From Cercis canadensis (Eukaryota > Streptophyta > Magnoliopsida > Fabales > Fabaceae), in contig QAOA01000393.1 of NCBI GenBank assembly GCA_003255065.1, positions 682,001 to 746,000 of the forward strand: a stretch of 64,000 nucleotides of DNA, written 5' to 3'. Shown piece by piece: positions 34,307-45,300 of the stretch. The notes under the pieces were generated by a model. The model was not told where the DNA came from, made no database searches, and saw only the letters and a list, made by a program, of their open reading frames with translations. Position numbers and translations under genes: made by a program. Position 1 is the first letter of the stretch, and every line of letters begins with the position of its first letter.

Positions 34307-35945
34307 CTAAATGTATCGACCATCTTCACCATACCCTTGAAAAGGAACGTCTGGACCAATGGGTGGCTCAGCAACCCAATGACGCTTATCTTCTACGGAA
34401 GAATCGCTTGCAGGAATAACCGGAGGAAGACTTGCCAAAGGTGAGGAAATAGGTGTAGGAGTTGGAGAAATTGTCTCTTGACCTTTAAAGGAAAATCCAC
34501 GGGCCATGCATGAGTGAACACTGCCACCACGACACAATGGACCACTCTTTCGCAATTGAGGACTTTCGACTAGAACCTTTCCCCTATCACCAAAACCTTC
34601 TCCTTGTTCACTCTTCCACTACAGAATTTTCTTTATGTTAACATGAGGCATGTCTTCACTTGCAAAAATAAAAATAGAAGATTAAGATACATAGAATAGA
34701 AAAGCCTAAGCTTGCCCAACAACAACAACAAGAAAAAAATAAATAAATAAATAAATAAATAAAACTGTTCATCATCGCTCTAAAAATTTGCCCGAGCACT
34801 GTGCATCCTCACTCCAAAAACACTGTTCATGTTTGACAAAAATCACATGAGTACTGTTCATCCTCGACTCAGCACTGTTCACACTCGCAAAACACTATTC
34901 ATCCGAGTTACTGTTCATCCTCGCCCAAAAAAAAAAAAACAAAAACAAAAAACAAACCTACCTAGAATATCTGATACTTTTAGTGGAGAAAAGATGAAGT
35001 GAGAAAAGACATAAATAGTACGTTGCACTGCGAGGTCACAATTTGATAGCTTTGGAGGAGAAAGAGTTTGGACGTTATTATACCAATTGAAGGGAAACAA
35101 CAATTTACCATTATCATTACAATAAAAGGTTGTGGTACCATCCTTACTGTTCAAGCGAATCCGAAAAAATAACTCTTTCCACTTCTTCGCAGAAGAAATC
35201 AACAATTGTAAAAAATTTCTAGCTCATATTGCCCCTAAGGATACCTAACCACCAATGTGGGAAGCTACCTTAAAAAAGTAAAAAAAATGACCTAGTGCAA
35301 GCAACAAATCCCAGATAGTCACACAACATCTCAAAGGCTCACATATACCCCCAAGAGTTGGGATGAAGTAAATAAGGAGCGACTCTCAAAAGGTGAAGGA
35401 TAGACACTTGGAAGGGAGTAAAAGGAAGACGAATATCAGGATGCTTAATAACATAACTGTACATGGTAAAAGAGGATAGGCCATGGGCATGAGGAGCACA
35501 TACGGGATGGGTACTATCAACAAAAATCTTTACAACCAATTTTTCCTTATTAACCCAGTCAAAATCGTCTAAATCCTCAATCACTGCATCTGAATGTCTG
35601 TATGACGAGCAGATATCAAGAACCTCTTCACCCACTCATTCTCTCATATCACCTAAAGGACCAACCTAGCAGTCCACTTCATGTCTTCGGTCACCGCTCT
35701 CTACAGGTAAAAATGAATCATATTGGTAAAGAGGAGAAAGAAAACCATCTACTTCAATGTTAAAGCTTAAAGTTTTGAACTCATGAAGAGAAAATATCCT
35801 ACCTTACCTACTAGAACTCGCTTCCCTACGAACCCCGTTAGTCACATCCTCATTACCATCACTAATACTTGGACCAGAGGATGTCTCACTTAGCACCTCC
35901 TCACTCTAAGAACCCTCACTCTGGGAACCCTTGCTATCCAAAGCC
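34307..35945 (-). pseudogene. Antisense ORF of the Tat element ('putative gypsy type transposon' domain)
   Basis: Minus strand. An N-terminal exon starts at ATG 35943-35945 (MALDSKGSQSEGS, then a stop) and ends in a GTAAGG donor near 35803. A second exon begins near 35708 after CTGTAG, with EEVLDICSSYRHSDAVIEDL and RLPFTPFQVSILHLLRVAPY...LHPNSWGYM (35339-35635), the signature of the Transposase_28 domain found in Tat-type elements. The C-terminal Pro/Ser-rich piece is at 34307-34555. Frameshifts and stops break it between 34920 and 35340. Grande/RIRE2-type elements carry such an ORF antisense to pol. Its function is unknown. Confidence 0.7.
34729..34925. repeat. AAAT microsatellite and array of CACTGTTCATCCTCG-like words
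   Basis: An (AAAT)n run at about 34734-34762 is followed by about eight variants of ACTGTTCATCCTCG up to 34923, unevenly spaced (15-40 bp). They lie in the antisense-ORF interval, where coding capacity is lost. Confidence 0.8.
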
Positions 35946-36529
35946 ATAATCAAATCCACAGGAAAATATGGAAAAAGAAGAACAAGAAAATATTGGTACC
36001 TATAATATATAGGCAAGAAGAAGAACACAACAACCGAAATATATAGGCAAGAGGAAGAAGACAACAACCAGAAATTAGGCTTGAAGAGAAGGAGAGGAAG
36101 TATGAGCAGTAGAACTTCTCAGCAAAAGAAGAAAATATTTGGAAGACTGAAAGATGAATGCCACAATCGACATAATATAGACTTATAAAGGAAACAAAAA
36201 ATAATAAATGGGATAAGCAAGTACAACATCATTTCTTTTGGAAGGAATCTCGGTCAAAAGTCATGAAAGCCTTGATGTAATCTCTTTTTGAAGGAATCTC
36301 TACAAATATTGGCAATAAGCGAAAAAAAAAAACTATGTAAAAAGGAGAACATATTTTAGCAAGGTGTAGAAGAATCTCTGTCAAAAGTCATGAAATCTTG
36401 GCAATAAGCAAAATAATCTCTGCATTGAATGAATATGTGTACAACGAAATAATCTTTGCATTGAAAGAATCTTTGCAAAATTCCTGCCCTTGCACGTGAA
36501 CCTCCAAAAAATATCAAGACATGGAATGA

Positions 36530-36800
36530 ATATGTGTAGTTCGCCCATACACATGTTCTGTAGTTTGCCTAGCAAGTGTGGTTCACCCATGCACATGCTC
36601 TGTAGTTCGCCCAGCAAGTGTAGTTCGCCTAGCAGTGTAGTTCGCCCAACATAGCTCGCCTAGCAATGTAATTTGCCAGCTAGCTTACCTAGTGTAGCAG
36701 TGTAGCTTGCACATGGTCAAGCTCACATAGTATAGCTCACCCATGCATATGGTCAAGCTCGCCCAGTTTGCCTTGCAAAGCTCACCTAACCATTGAATAC
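36530..36800. repeat. Degenerate repeats of GTAGTTCGCCYA / CCCATGCACATG words
   Basis: Words such as TAGTTCGCCCA, AGCAAGTGTAGTTCGCC and ACACATG(T/C)TCTGTAG recur about a dozen times between the antisense ORF and the 3' LTR. No coding potential was recognised. Confidence 0.75.
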
Positions 36801-36972
36801 CCATGCGTGACCCATTACCAAACAAAAGAAAATAAAAAAAATAAGATAATTTATTAAATAAGAATATATATTATTTGATATCCAAGAAAACAAAATTTAA
36901 AATATATCATTTAATTATTATTATGAGCTTTTTACACTTTGCATTCTTCAAACTTCAAAGCTCACGGGCAAG

Positions 36973-37237
36973 TGACGAGGACCGGCCCAAAGCTAGTCAA
37001 ACTCCAAGCCCACTATCCAGTCGACAATGCACTGAATCTTCAGCACGACAAGGCGCCACCAGTTCAGCTCCACAACTGCTATAAATACATGCATAATGTA
37101 GTCTAAAAAGTAACTTGTCATAACTATACCTAAACTGGATTATCTCTCTTATCACCTACCTATTCTAACTTAAGCATCGGAGAGCCTTCCTTGGCTTACT
37201 GCAAGTACATCTAGCTTGGGCATTTTTGGCATCAACC
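36973..37237 (+). repeat. 3' LTR of the Tat element (265 bp)
   Basis: TGACGAGGACCGG to GGCATCAACC, followed by the TSD copy CTACT (37238-37242). It differs from the 5' LTR by one 17-bp indel and scattered substitutions, including the last base (A to C). Confidence 0.92.
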
Positions 37238-37386
37238 CTACTAAACCCAAACCTAAACCCTACACATAAAATATTAAATTCCAAACTCTAAACCCCAAAC
37301 CTAAACCCCAACCAAAAATTTGGTAGAGTCTCCCCTAAAACTAGAACAATCTAGGAATTTAAAATTCCACACAATTATAAAGGATA

Positions 37387-37695
37387 AAATACCTAGCAAT
37401 TAACCCAAATTAAATACATAACAACTCAACAGAAATTGAGCCAACAAAAATTAGAAATTAAATCAAATTAAATACCCAACAATTACACAGAAATTAAGCC
37501 AACATAAATAAAAAATTAAGCCAAATTAAATAGCCAAAAATTACACAGAAATTAAGCCAACATAAATAAAAAATTAAGCCAAATTAAAAGCCTAACAATT
37601 CAACAGAAATTAAGCCAACAGAAATAAAAAAAATTAAGCCAAATTAAAAGCCCAACAATTCAACTGAAATTAAGCCAACAAAAATAAAAAATATA
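37387..37695. repeat. About five tandem copies of a 57-59 bp AT-rich unit
   Basis: Units contain AACAATT(A/C)(A/C)ACAGAAATT, then AAGCCAACA(A/T)AAATAAAAA, then TTAAGCCAAATTAAA, and repeat with small indels. The array is inside the right arm of the CACTA element, distal to the gypsy insertion. Confidence 0.85.
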
Positions 37696-37739
37696 TATAT
37701 AATGGAAATCAAAATCAAGTCCTTATAAATCAATTAAGC

Positions 37740-37850
37740 CAACAGTAATCAAACCCTAAATCCCAAATCCCAAACCCTAAATCCTAAATCACTAAACCCT
37801 AACCCCTAAGTCCTAAATCACTAAATCCTAACTCCTAATCCCCTAAACCA
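37740..37850. repeat. Degenerate telomere-like CCCTAAA repeats
   Basis: Words AAACCCTAAA, AATCCCAAA, AATCCTAAA and AACCCCTAAG follow one another for about 110 bp, with a shorter patch at 37245-37315. They are variant copies, not a perfect (CCCTAAA)n array. Confidence 0.75.
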
Positions 37851-38239
37851 TACAATCAGCAATTGGGTAAAATTAAACCAAATTGTAGAATTCAACAAAA
37901 ATCAACAATCTAGTCATAAAATTAAGCCACAAAAATTCAACAATGCCATTATCCAACAAATTCAACCATACAATCACCAATTCAATGCCAAAAGCCACAA
38001 GTTAAACCAAATTAAATACCCAACAGAAATTAAGAGGAAAATTACCCTACTTTTGCATTATCTCATATAATTCCTCAATTTAACCACCTAAACCGAATAC
38101 ATAATGAATCAATTCTTCAATTACCCAAATCAATTCAGCATCAAAATACGCCATTCCTAATAGCAAAATTAACTCAAATTTAAACCCATCCAAATCAATC
38201 ATAAATAATCAAGCTCAAATAAAACCCAAACCCTAAACT

Positions 38240-38717
38240 AAATGCCATACATACCAAGTTAGAGAGAGTGAGACCGAGACTCACAGAGGGTGAGATTGAG
38301 TGAGGGAGGCAACCGAAGCAGAAATCATCGTCGTGCAGAGATCAAGAATCACCACCAGAGTAGAATGACCGGATCGAATTTAGGGAAAATTGGGATTGGG
38401 CTTAGGGTTGAAGATGAGATGAGAATAGGAGAGAAGAGAGAGTGAAGCTCGCACAAGCATAAGGAGAGAAATCAGAGAAGATAAAACCCAGATTTCTCAT
38501 GGACATTTTTTCTGTGAGAAACTTATAATTGAAACTATGTGTTTTGTTTCTCACGAACGACTACGAATCTAACTTGTAATTTCTCACAGATTTTCTCACA
38601 AAAGCTTCATCCATGATAAAATCTTAACAGTCAAAAGCCGTGAGAAAATCCGTGAGAAATGGAGTCATTTTCTCATGGACTTTTGTTCTATGAGAAATTC
38701 CTTTTTTTCTTGTAGTG
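38240..38717. other. Right end of the CACTA element: GA-rich probable transposase 5' region and subterminal repeats
   Basis: A GA-rich tract (38264-38480) resembles a plant 5' untranslated/promoter region on the minus strand. It is followed by alternating TTTCTCAC / GTGAGAAA motifs (38505-38700) and the terminus TTTTTTTCTTGTAGTG. A GA-rich tract of the same kind stands at the right end of the second CACTA element (57480-57690). Confidence 0.65.
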
Positions 38718-38720
38718 GAT

Positions 38721-39784
38721 GCTTTCCTTATGTCATCCTAGATTGTTCTTGATGCTTCTTACTTCAAGTCGAGTAGAGCTTTCGCCTCCTTCCTCCTAGA
38801 TCTTTCATGAACTTAGCAAGGCTTCACCTTTTACCTTTTTCAAGACTCTCTCTTAGGAAGGACAGAGCTTTGCTTCTCCTACTCGATGAACTTCTAGTGG
38901 AATAGAGCTTCACTTCTCCTCTCTATAGACACACTTGGGTGTCTCTTGCAGGGTTTCTCTAATGTTTTTTTTTTCTCTTTTTGTCTGTCTGTGTTTCTTT
39001 GTCTGTTAGAGTGCTTGTTAGGGATCTTATTTATACTAAGGTTGATAAGGATACTCTAGGGTTTCTTGGAGTATGTGTAAAGTTGTTGGCAACCTTTTGG
39101 AAATTTCCAAATAAGGGCGAGACGGATAAATAGGGTTTCTGGACTTTAAGGACCGCACGATTGATCTAGGCCTTTTGACCTAGAAACTTGGGGTCAGTCC
39201 AGAATTCTCCTTTTTTCTCTTTTTGTTGCTTTTGACTTATAATTTCCAAAATAAATGCCTGTTACTCTTAGGTTTGATCCAAGAAAGCATTAGACACTTA
39301 GGGTATCAAAATAGAGTGTCCATAGTCAGAATGGACGTTATTCCTAGCTGTCGCTAGTGCTAGATTGGCCTTCTAGTTGCCAGGTTTTGGCTATGCGCCA
39401 AATTGGCCTTATGCGAGGGAGAAGAGAACAATATCACAAGCACCTAAGGAACTTTACCTAAGTTTTGCCCTAATCCATTCATGTTTAAAGGGAAAAGTTG
39501 TGCAATCTAAATTGGAACATTAAAATCTAATCCTTTTATTGTTTAGGATTTGATATTTTTCTTGAATCCAAATATGGGGCATTTTGCTATTTACATTTAT
39601 GTCATAATAAATGAAAGGAAAATGAAGACATTTAGTAACTGACATAAAAGTAAATAAGTGCTCGGACAAATGGCATGCATGCAGTTCAAGCGAACTACCG
39701 CGATATCCTGGTGTCAAAACACACCCGAAGCTCGTTTTCCTCTTAATTTTGGCCAAGCCTTAAGACAAGCATTTTATTTCTCTT
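38721..39784. other. Unassigned sequence between CACTA element and MBD gene
   Basis: No coding region was recognised. It is the continuation of the sequence left of the CACTA insertion (23434-24146). It contains a pyrimidine-rich stretch at 38960-39000 and 'CTTTTGACCTAGAAACTTGG'-type repeat-like sequence. It probably includes the promoter of the downstream gene towards 39784, but no distinct TATA box was identified. Confidence 0.35.
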
Positions 39785-40602
39785 ATGTTCTTGCCTACCT
39801 CTGTTCCTTCAGCTGACCCTCTTCTTGAAGCCCCCCTTTCCTCTTGGTTTTCTTGGCCTCTCCCTCTAATCCTTGGTTTTGGTTGCTTGTTCTTCTTTAA
39901 TTTGGGGGATCGGTGGCTTTTGAGTGAATTGGCAGCTAGATCGGGCGGTGTTTGGGTGGAAACCTACCATTCCACTCTGCCAACTTCTTCCTTTTGCTTC
40001 CCTAAGGTAATTACGAGGCTCGCAACTCTTCTTTATCAATATATCAGAGTTAATTACACAATGAGTATAAAGAATTCGTTCGGTTGCTAGAGTGTTAGGA
40101 CCTAGATTTGATTTGGGCTGTTTGGATTAGACATGATTTTCAGTTAGTTTATGGTCATATCGTTCTTGGTGTTTTTTATTTCCATTTCAATTGGGTGAAA
40201 CCCCCATCTTCATTCGATTACTTGCACATGCATCATTCCTTCAATGATTTTTTAAAAAATAAATAAATGTCATGATTCGATATTATGTTTTTAATCCTTT
40301 AACAATTATTTCACTATGCATGCAGTCAAGTATTTTGCTTTCATTATTGAATCCTTTCCACATTAGGATGTGTTTCATTAATTTTATTTTAGAAAATCAG
40401 TTGTGCTTTTTTTTAAAAAAAAAAAAAAAGCATGTTGTGAAATATTTTTAGTTGTGTGAAGGCCCCATTCCCCTCCTTAATCATGATTAAATATTTTTTT
40501 ATAATTAAATTTTTATACTCTTTTTTACCATTTCTTAGATTTGTATATTCTCAACTAATTAACTCAAGGGCTTTCTTATAGTTGCATTCTGAATCGACTG
40601 TA
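39785..40602 (+). other. Probable 5' leader (and first intron) of the MBD gene
   Basis: An open stretch from ATG 39785 ends at a good donor, CCTAAG|GTAATT (about 40005). An acceptor CTTATAG|TTGCATT at 40580-40581 precedes the first clearly coding exon. The join would keep the frame (phase 0), so this could be coding. The translated product is Leu/Phe/Trp-rich and unlike the rest of the protein, so I treat it as 5' UTR. Transcript data would settle this. Confidence 0.45.
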
Positions 40603-42373
40603 ATGCAAGACCAAAATTCTCAAACTTTTCCAAGTTCTCTTGCTTTTGGATATCCAATGGAGAAGGTAAGATTCTAACTTTTTCAATTTCAAACTTTTCT
40701 TTGAAAGGACTTCTGAACTTTCATTATTGTATAAATTAAACCCACATTTCTGGTCTTTGATTCATAAAAAAAAAAAAATATTGAGTTATGACTGTGTACT
40801 AAATTTTGTTATCTTTTATTTTGCTTTTCACTATGTAAATGTTCTCTTTCAGCAACAATTCCAAGCGAATCCATTGGTAACATTTCCAAGTCATCTTAAC
40901 TCCAACTTTCCAATGGAGAGGGTAACATTTTTGTTTTTAAATTTTAAGTTCTCCTTTTATATGTTGAACACATTTTTTGAATTTTTCATTATTATGTAAA
41001 GTCCCCATTTGCCCTACTTGATTAATAAGATAGTATTGATTTAGGGTTATCATACTTTATTACCTTTCCTCACTTTGTTTAAGTTTTCTTTGAGCAGGAT
41101 TTTCAACTACATCATCCAAGAATGCATGATTTCCTTGAGACATTTCCGACTTCTCAAACATTTCCAAGTAATTATCTGACAACTGGGTTTCCAATGGAAA
41201 AGGTGAAAATTTAGTTTCTAAATTTTAAATTCATATATTTTTATCGAATCCATTTTGTGGATTTTCCACTATTATGTGAAATCCCCATTTGGCTTTCCTT
41301 GATTAATAAGAAAATATTAAGCTATGGTTATATATCATATTTAATTACACTTTCTCACTTTGTATAGGTTTTCTATGAGCAGAATGTCCAAGCAAAGCCA
41401 ATAACAAGCCACATACATCATCAAAGAATGAATGATTCGTTTGAGATTCCGATGTCTCAAACATTTTCAAGTTATCTCACCACTGGTTTTCCATTGGAGA
41501 AGGTAAAATTTTAGTTTCTAAATTTTAAATTCTTATCTTTTTATCGAATCCATTTTTTGGATTTTCCACTATTATGTGAAATTCCCATTTGGCTTCCTCA
41601 ATATTAAGTTCTGGTTATCCTATTTAACTACATTTTCTCACTTTGTATAGGTTTTCTATGAGCAGAATTTCCAAGCAAAGCCAATAACAAGTCACATACA
41701 TCATCAAAGAATGAATGATTTGCTTGAGATTCCGATGTCTCAAACATTTCCCAGTTATCTTTCTAATTGCTTTGCAATGGACAAGGTCACATTTTAGTTT
41801 TGAAGTTTCAAAAAATTTCTTAAATGCAGTTTGTGAATTTTTCATTATTGAGTGAAATCCCCATTTGGCCTGCTTGATTAATAAGACAATATTGTGGTAT
41901 GATTATCATACTTTATTACCTTTTCTCAATTTTGGTTTTCTTTGAGCAGAATTTTCAAGTGAATTCAATAAGAAGCCCAATGCAACAGCAAAGCATCCCT
42001 GGCTTATTTGAGACATTTCCTACATCTCAAACATTTCCAAGTTATCGTGCTACCACCTTTCCAATGGAGAAGGTAGCAATTTACAGTTTAAATTTTAAAT
42101 TCTTATATTTTCATTGAATTCATTTTGTGAATTTTTCATTGTGTGAAATCCCCACTTTCCCTCCTTGATTAATAAAACAATATTGACTTATATGGTTGTC
42201 ACACTTTATTACCTTTTCTTCACTTTGTATAGGTTTTGTTTGAGCAAAAGTTTCAAGGAAACCCAATGCCAAGTGAAATGGATCAACAAAGAACCCATGA
42301 CTTTGTTGATACATTTCCAATGTCTAACATTTCAAGTATTCCAACTATTGACATTCCAATGGAGGAGGAGGAG
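40582..42373 (+). repeat. Tandem exon-plus-intron duplications (about 285-bp unit, 7 cassettes) in the MBD gene
   Basis: Homologous points recur at 41083, 41368, 41651, 41935 and 42233 (spacing 283-298 bp), with a shorter first interval (40841 to 41083). Introns are as similar as exons: each has AGTTTCTAAATTTTAAATTC after the donor, ATTTTCCACTATTATGTGAA in the middle, CCCCATTTGGC, and a TTTCTCACTTTGTATAG-type acceptor. The duplication therefore happened at DNA level and carried the introns along. Exons 4 and 5 are nearly identical, so that step is recent. Confidence 0.9.
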
Positions 42374-45300
42374 GTAAAATTTTTTGTTTTTAAATTTTAA
42401 TTTTAGTCTAATTGCTGAAGAGAAGTAATTTTGAGGATAAAATCTTATATGTATTTTATTTTATACAAACGGTGTATATTTAACTTTACAAGTATGTAGA
42501 CCCTAACTAAAGGCTATTAACTCTTGCAGAATGTTACTGTAACTAATTTACAAAAAATATTGAAAATGCTGCTATGAGTTTGTTAAGGAGTTGTTTACAG
42601 TGTTACTGATTTGACTGTTTGAATTTGAAACACTTCCAATTGCTATGCCATGCATTTTTTCCTTTCTTCTTGTTCTTACATGTCTAGGTTTGGTCTTATT
42701 TGTTTTATATTTTTAATTGTTTTACCATGTATGCAATGGATTATTTTATTTTCAATATTAGATATTTTGTTGAATGTATTTTGTGATTATGGTATGCTTG
42801 TATAAAACCTGCATTTCTCCTTCTTAATTGATAATTAAATAGTGAACTACGATTAAATTGTTTTAATTTACTATTTTTTTGTTCTTTTTATATATGTTTT
42901 AAGTATTCTTTTATTTGTTACTACAACGCATTGGTATAAAATTTATCCCACTCTGATTGCTGGACATGTATCGGTTCTTTCATCTTGTTTTTATTTGTAT
43001 GTTTCATCATACTCTTTTTTTTCATGATTTTAATTTGTTAACAATTAATATATTATGCATACAATAAATTATTTTATATTCATGATTGCATCTGTAGAAA
43101 TTATTAGTGATTTTTTTTTGTTTGATGTAATTTTGTAAATTTTTCATATTTTTGTCTATAAATTCCTAGATTAAAATTTTTCAATCTTCTACTAATTCTA
43201 TTAGTATGTAATAAATTAATTTTTTTTTTTTTTACTTTTATGCATTTAGAATGAAATATTAGAGCAATCGAATTTGGCAAATAAAGTTATTCAATCCGAA
43301 ATATCAGATTTCAATGATAATTGGATATGTGAGCGCAGAGTGCGAGGAAACGGAAAGCAGTACGATAAGGTATGTACTCAAGAATTATTAAGTTTATAGC
43401 TCGAAGTCTTTCTTTTTACAATTTTGAAGCTCAAAAATAAGGGAGTAATAAAACAATTATTATTAAAGCTCTTAAAATGATGAAGAATTTGATTGCATTA
43501 TTTGCTATGCTGTTCTAAATTTCCCCTTGTGTTTTATTCCTCAAATTTGTTCTTTCTTTCTCCAATCATTGGTTATTTAGAAGCCCCCATTTGCTTATTG
43601 CTCCCCTGCAAAACCTTACGTATGGCATATCTACAAGCTCAATTTAACTAAACTTAGGTACTCAAATATTTTTGGCTCCTTTTCTTTCAGGCACTTTGAT
43701 ATTTTTTAGCCAAATTTTAGGTTTCAAAAGTGGCTATGGGCCAGAGTGGTTATTGATCTCTAGTTTGAAACAGGATTAAGTTTATGAGTATTATTTGATT
43801 AATTTAATCACAAAAGCCCAATACTAGAAGAAGAATGAAGAATGCTGCTAATTGTCAACAAATGAGAATGGTGGAAGAAGATTGTCAAGCCATTTTAGAA
43901 TAAATGAGATCTTGCATAGGTACTAACCAACTTAGCCGTAGGCGTGGGGCATAGTGGGGAAAATGGAGCATTTACTAATTAACTCATGACATTTTATGAA
44001 GCTTGTCACCTGTGTTTTGCAACCAAGTTTCCTTGAACATTATTTGTGTTGGCTAAGGTCCAATTTTCTAGAGCCAACAGGTACCATATCAATTTATCAC
44101 TAGCATGAAATTTTCTTCAATAAGGCCAAACACAAGATATAAGTTAGATACTTTGACATAGAAGCTTTTATAAAAGTTTAAGATCTTGGATTCATCATAA
44201 CCAAACCAACTTTGTCAAGCTTCTAGAACTTGTTTGGCTATGGGGCAAATTAAGGAATTGAACTACCACTGTCAATAACTCCTTTCGAACACCTAATAGT
44301 GGATTTACATTGACTCCTAATTCTCAAGTCTTTTGTAATTCAGGTCTTCTTGTTGTCAATGTGAGTCCAGAAAACTACTTTACTCCCAAACTGGTTTTAG
44401 CAAAACTGGTATAGACTCTTTTTACCTCCTCTCTGATTTGCCTCAAAAGTTGAGGTTATCTAAACATGAATTCCTTTATTAGTGCAAGCTTCAATTTTTC
44501 TTTCATGACAAGAAGTTTGAACGCAAATTTCATCAATAGTACCAAGTTCTTTTGCCTTTATGAATTCTGTCAGACTCTAGTGCTTTGTGAAATCGAATTG
44601 AGATCGAATTTTCTACTACTGCTAACTCCCACTTAAATACTTCAAAAATGTTGGCTGTAAGTGCTAAAATCATCCAAACCAGTCTCAGCAAAGTTACTTC
44701 TAATACAAGCAAATCCGTGTTAGGTTTATGATAAACATATCGCATTGAAATTCCTTGTTAGGTTAGCTTTTAAGCTCCTAGTCGTAGTTTTTATCATAAA
44801 AATCCATAAAGGATAACTCCAGGCTCTGGCTTGAATGGTCACAGCCCACACCCTTAGGCATGAGGCGAACTAGGAGTTGTGGTATCTAATCCCTGTATGA
44901 CCTCTTTGCGGCTTTCTCCTTCCCTAGACTCCCAGAACAATGCCCTCCTGTATTACCGGAAAAAAAAAAATCCATCAGTGTCATGAAACCTAAGGACTAA
45001 CAATTTTTGGACCTAAGATATAGGTTACTCTTCATTATAAAGAAAAAAGATATAGTTTACTCTTATGAAATCCATTACCTTATGGAAAAGTTGAAACTCC
45101 ATATCTAATGTTGACCCAAAAAAAAAATGCCACATCTAACCAAGTCAAAAATTAACAAGTTGTTGAAATGCCAAAGGAGGGGAAAATTATCAATAATGCC
45201 ACAATTAAACATGAGTAGTCAAACAACCACTATGATACCTAAACTATATATACCAAGAATTACATTAGCACCATATGCTCTAGAGTAGCAATTAGTAAGA

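Larger units (their letters stand above)
26715..37237 (+). mobile_element. Ty3/gypsy retrotransposon, Tat lineage, with antisense ORF; perfect TSD
   Basis: Short LTRs at 26715-26996 and 36973-37237 start TGACGAGGAC and end GGCATCAAC(A/C). The 5-bp TSD CTACT is at 26710-26714 and 37238-37242. Inside the 5' LTR end is ATTGGTGTTGTCTGTGGGGA, a gypsy-type primer-binding leader. Gag, protease, RT, RNase H, a second (archaeal-type) RNase H and integrase follow, and a minus-strand ORF sits between integrase and the 3' LTR. Dual RNase H plus antisense ORF is the Tat/Grande/RIRE2-type organisation. It is nested in the CACTA element and contains a copia solo LTR. Many stops make it non-functional. Confidence 0.93.
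24150..38717 (-). mobile_element. CACTA (En/Spm) DNA transposon, 14.6 kb including nested insertions
   Basis: Termini are CACTACAAGAAAA at 24150 and TTTTTTTCTTGTAGTG ending at 38717, perfect CACTA-type inverted repeats. The 3-bp TSD GAT is at 24147-24149 and 38718-38720. Both ends carry subterminal repeats of TCCGTGAGAAA / TTTCTCACGGA. A decayed Ptta/En/Spm-type transposase lies on the minus strand near the left end, which sets the orientation. The interior holds a hAT-like MITE (26079-26662) and a gypsy element (26715-37237). Removing these leaves about 3.5 kb of CACTA sequence. Confidence 0.93.

Noticed and set aside
39785-40090. 101-codon ORF read straight through the putative leader
   Set aside because: The donor at about 40005 would splice out its 3' part, and the product is unlike the rest of the protein. 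Kept only as possible 5' leader, not as a gene.
44840-44930. GGTATCTAATCC word resembling a conserved small-subunit rRNA segment
   Set aside because: Only about 12 bases fit; the flanking sequence does not follow rRNA, so it is chance similarity in intron 8.
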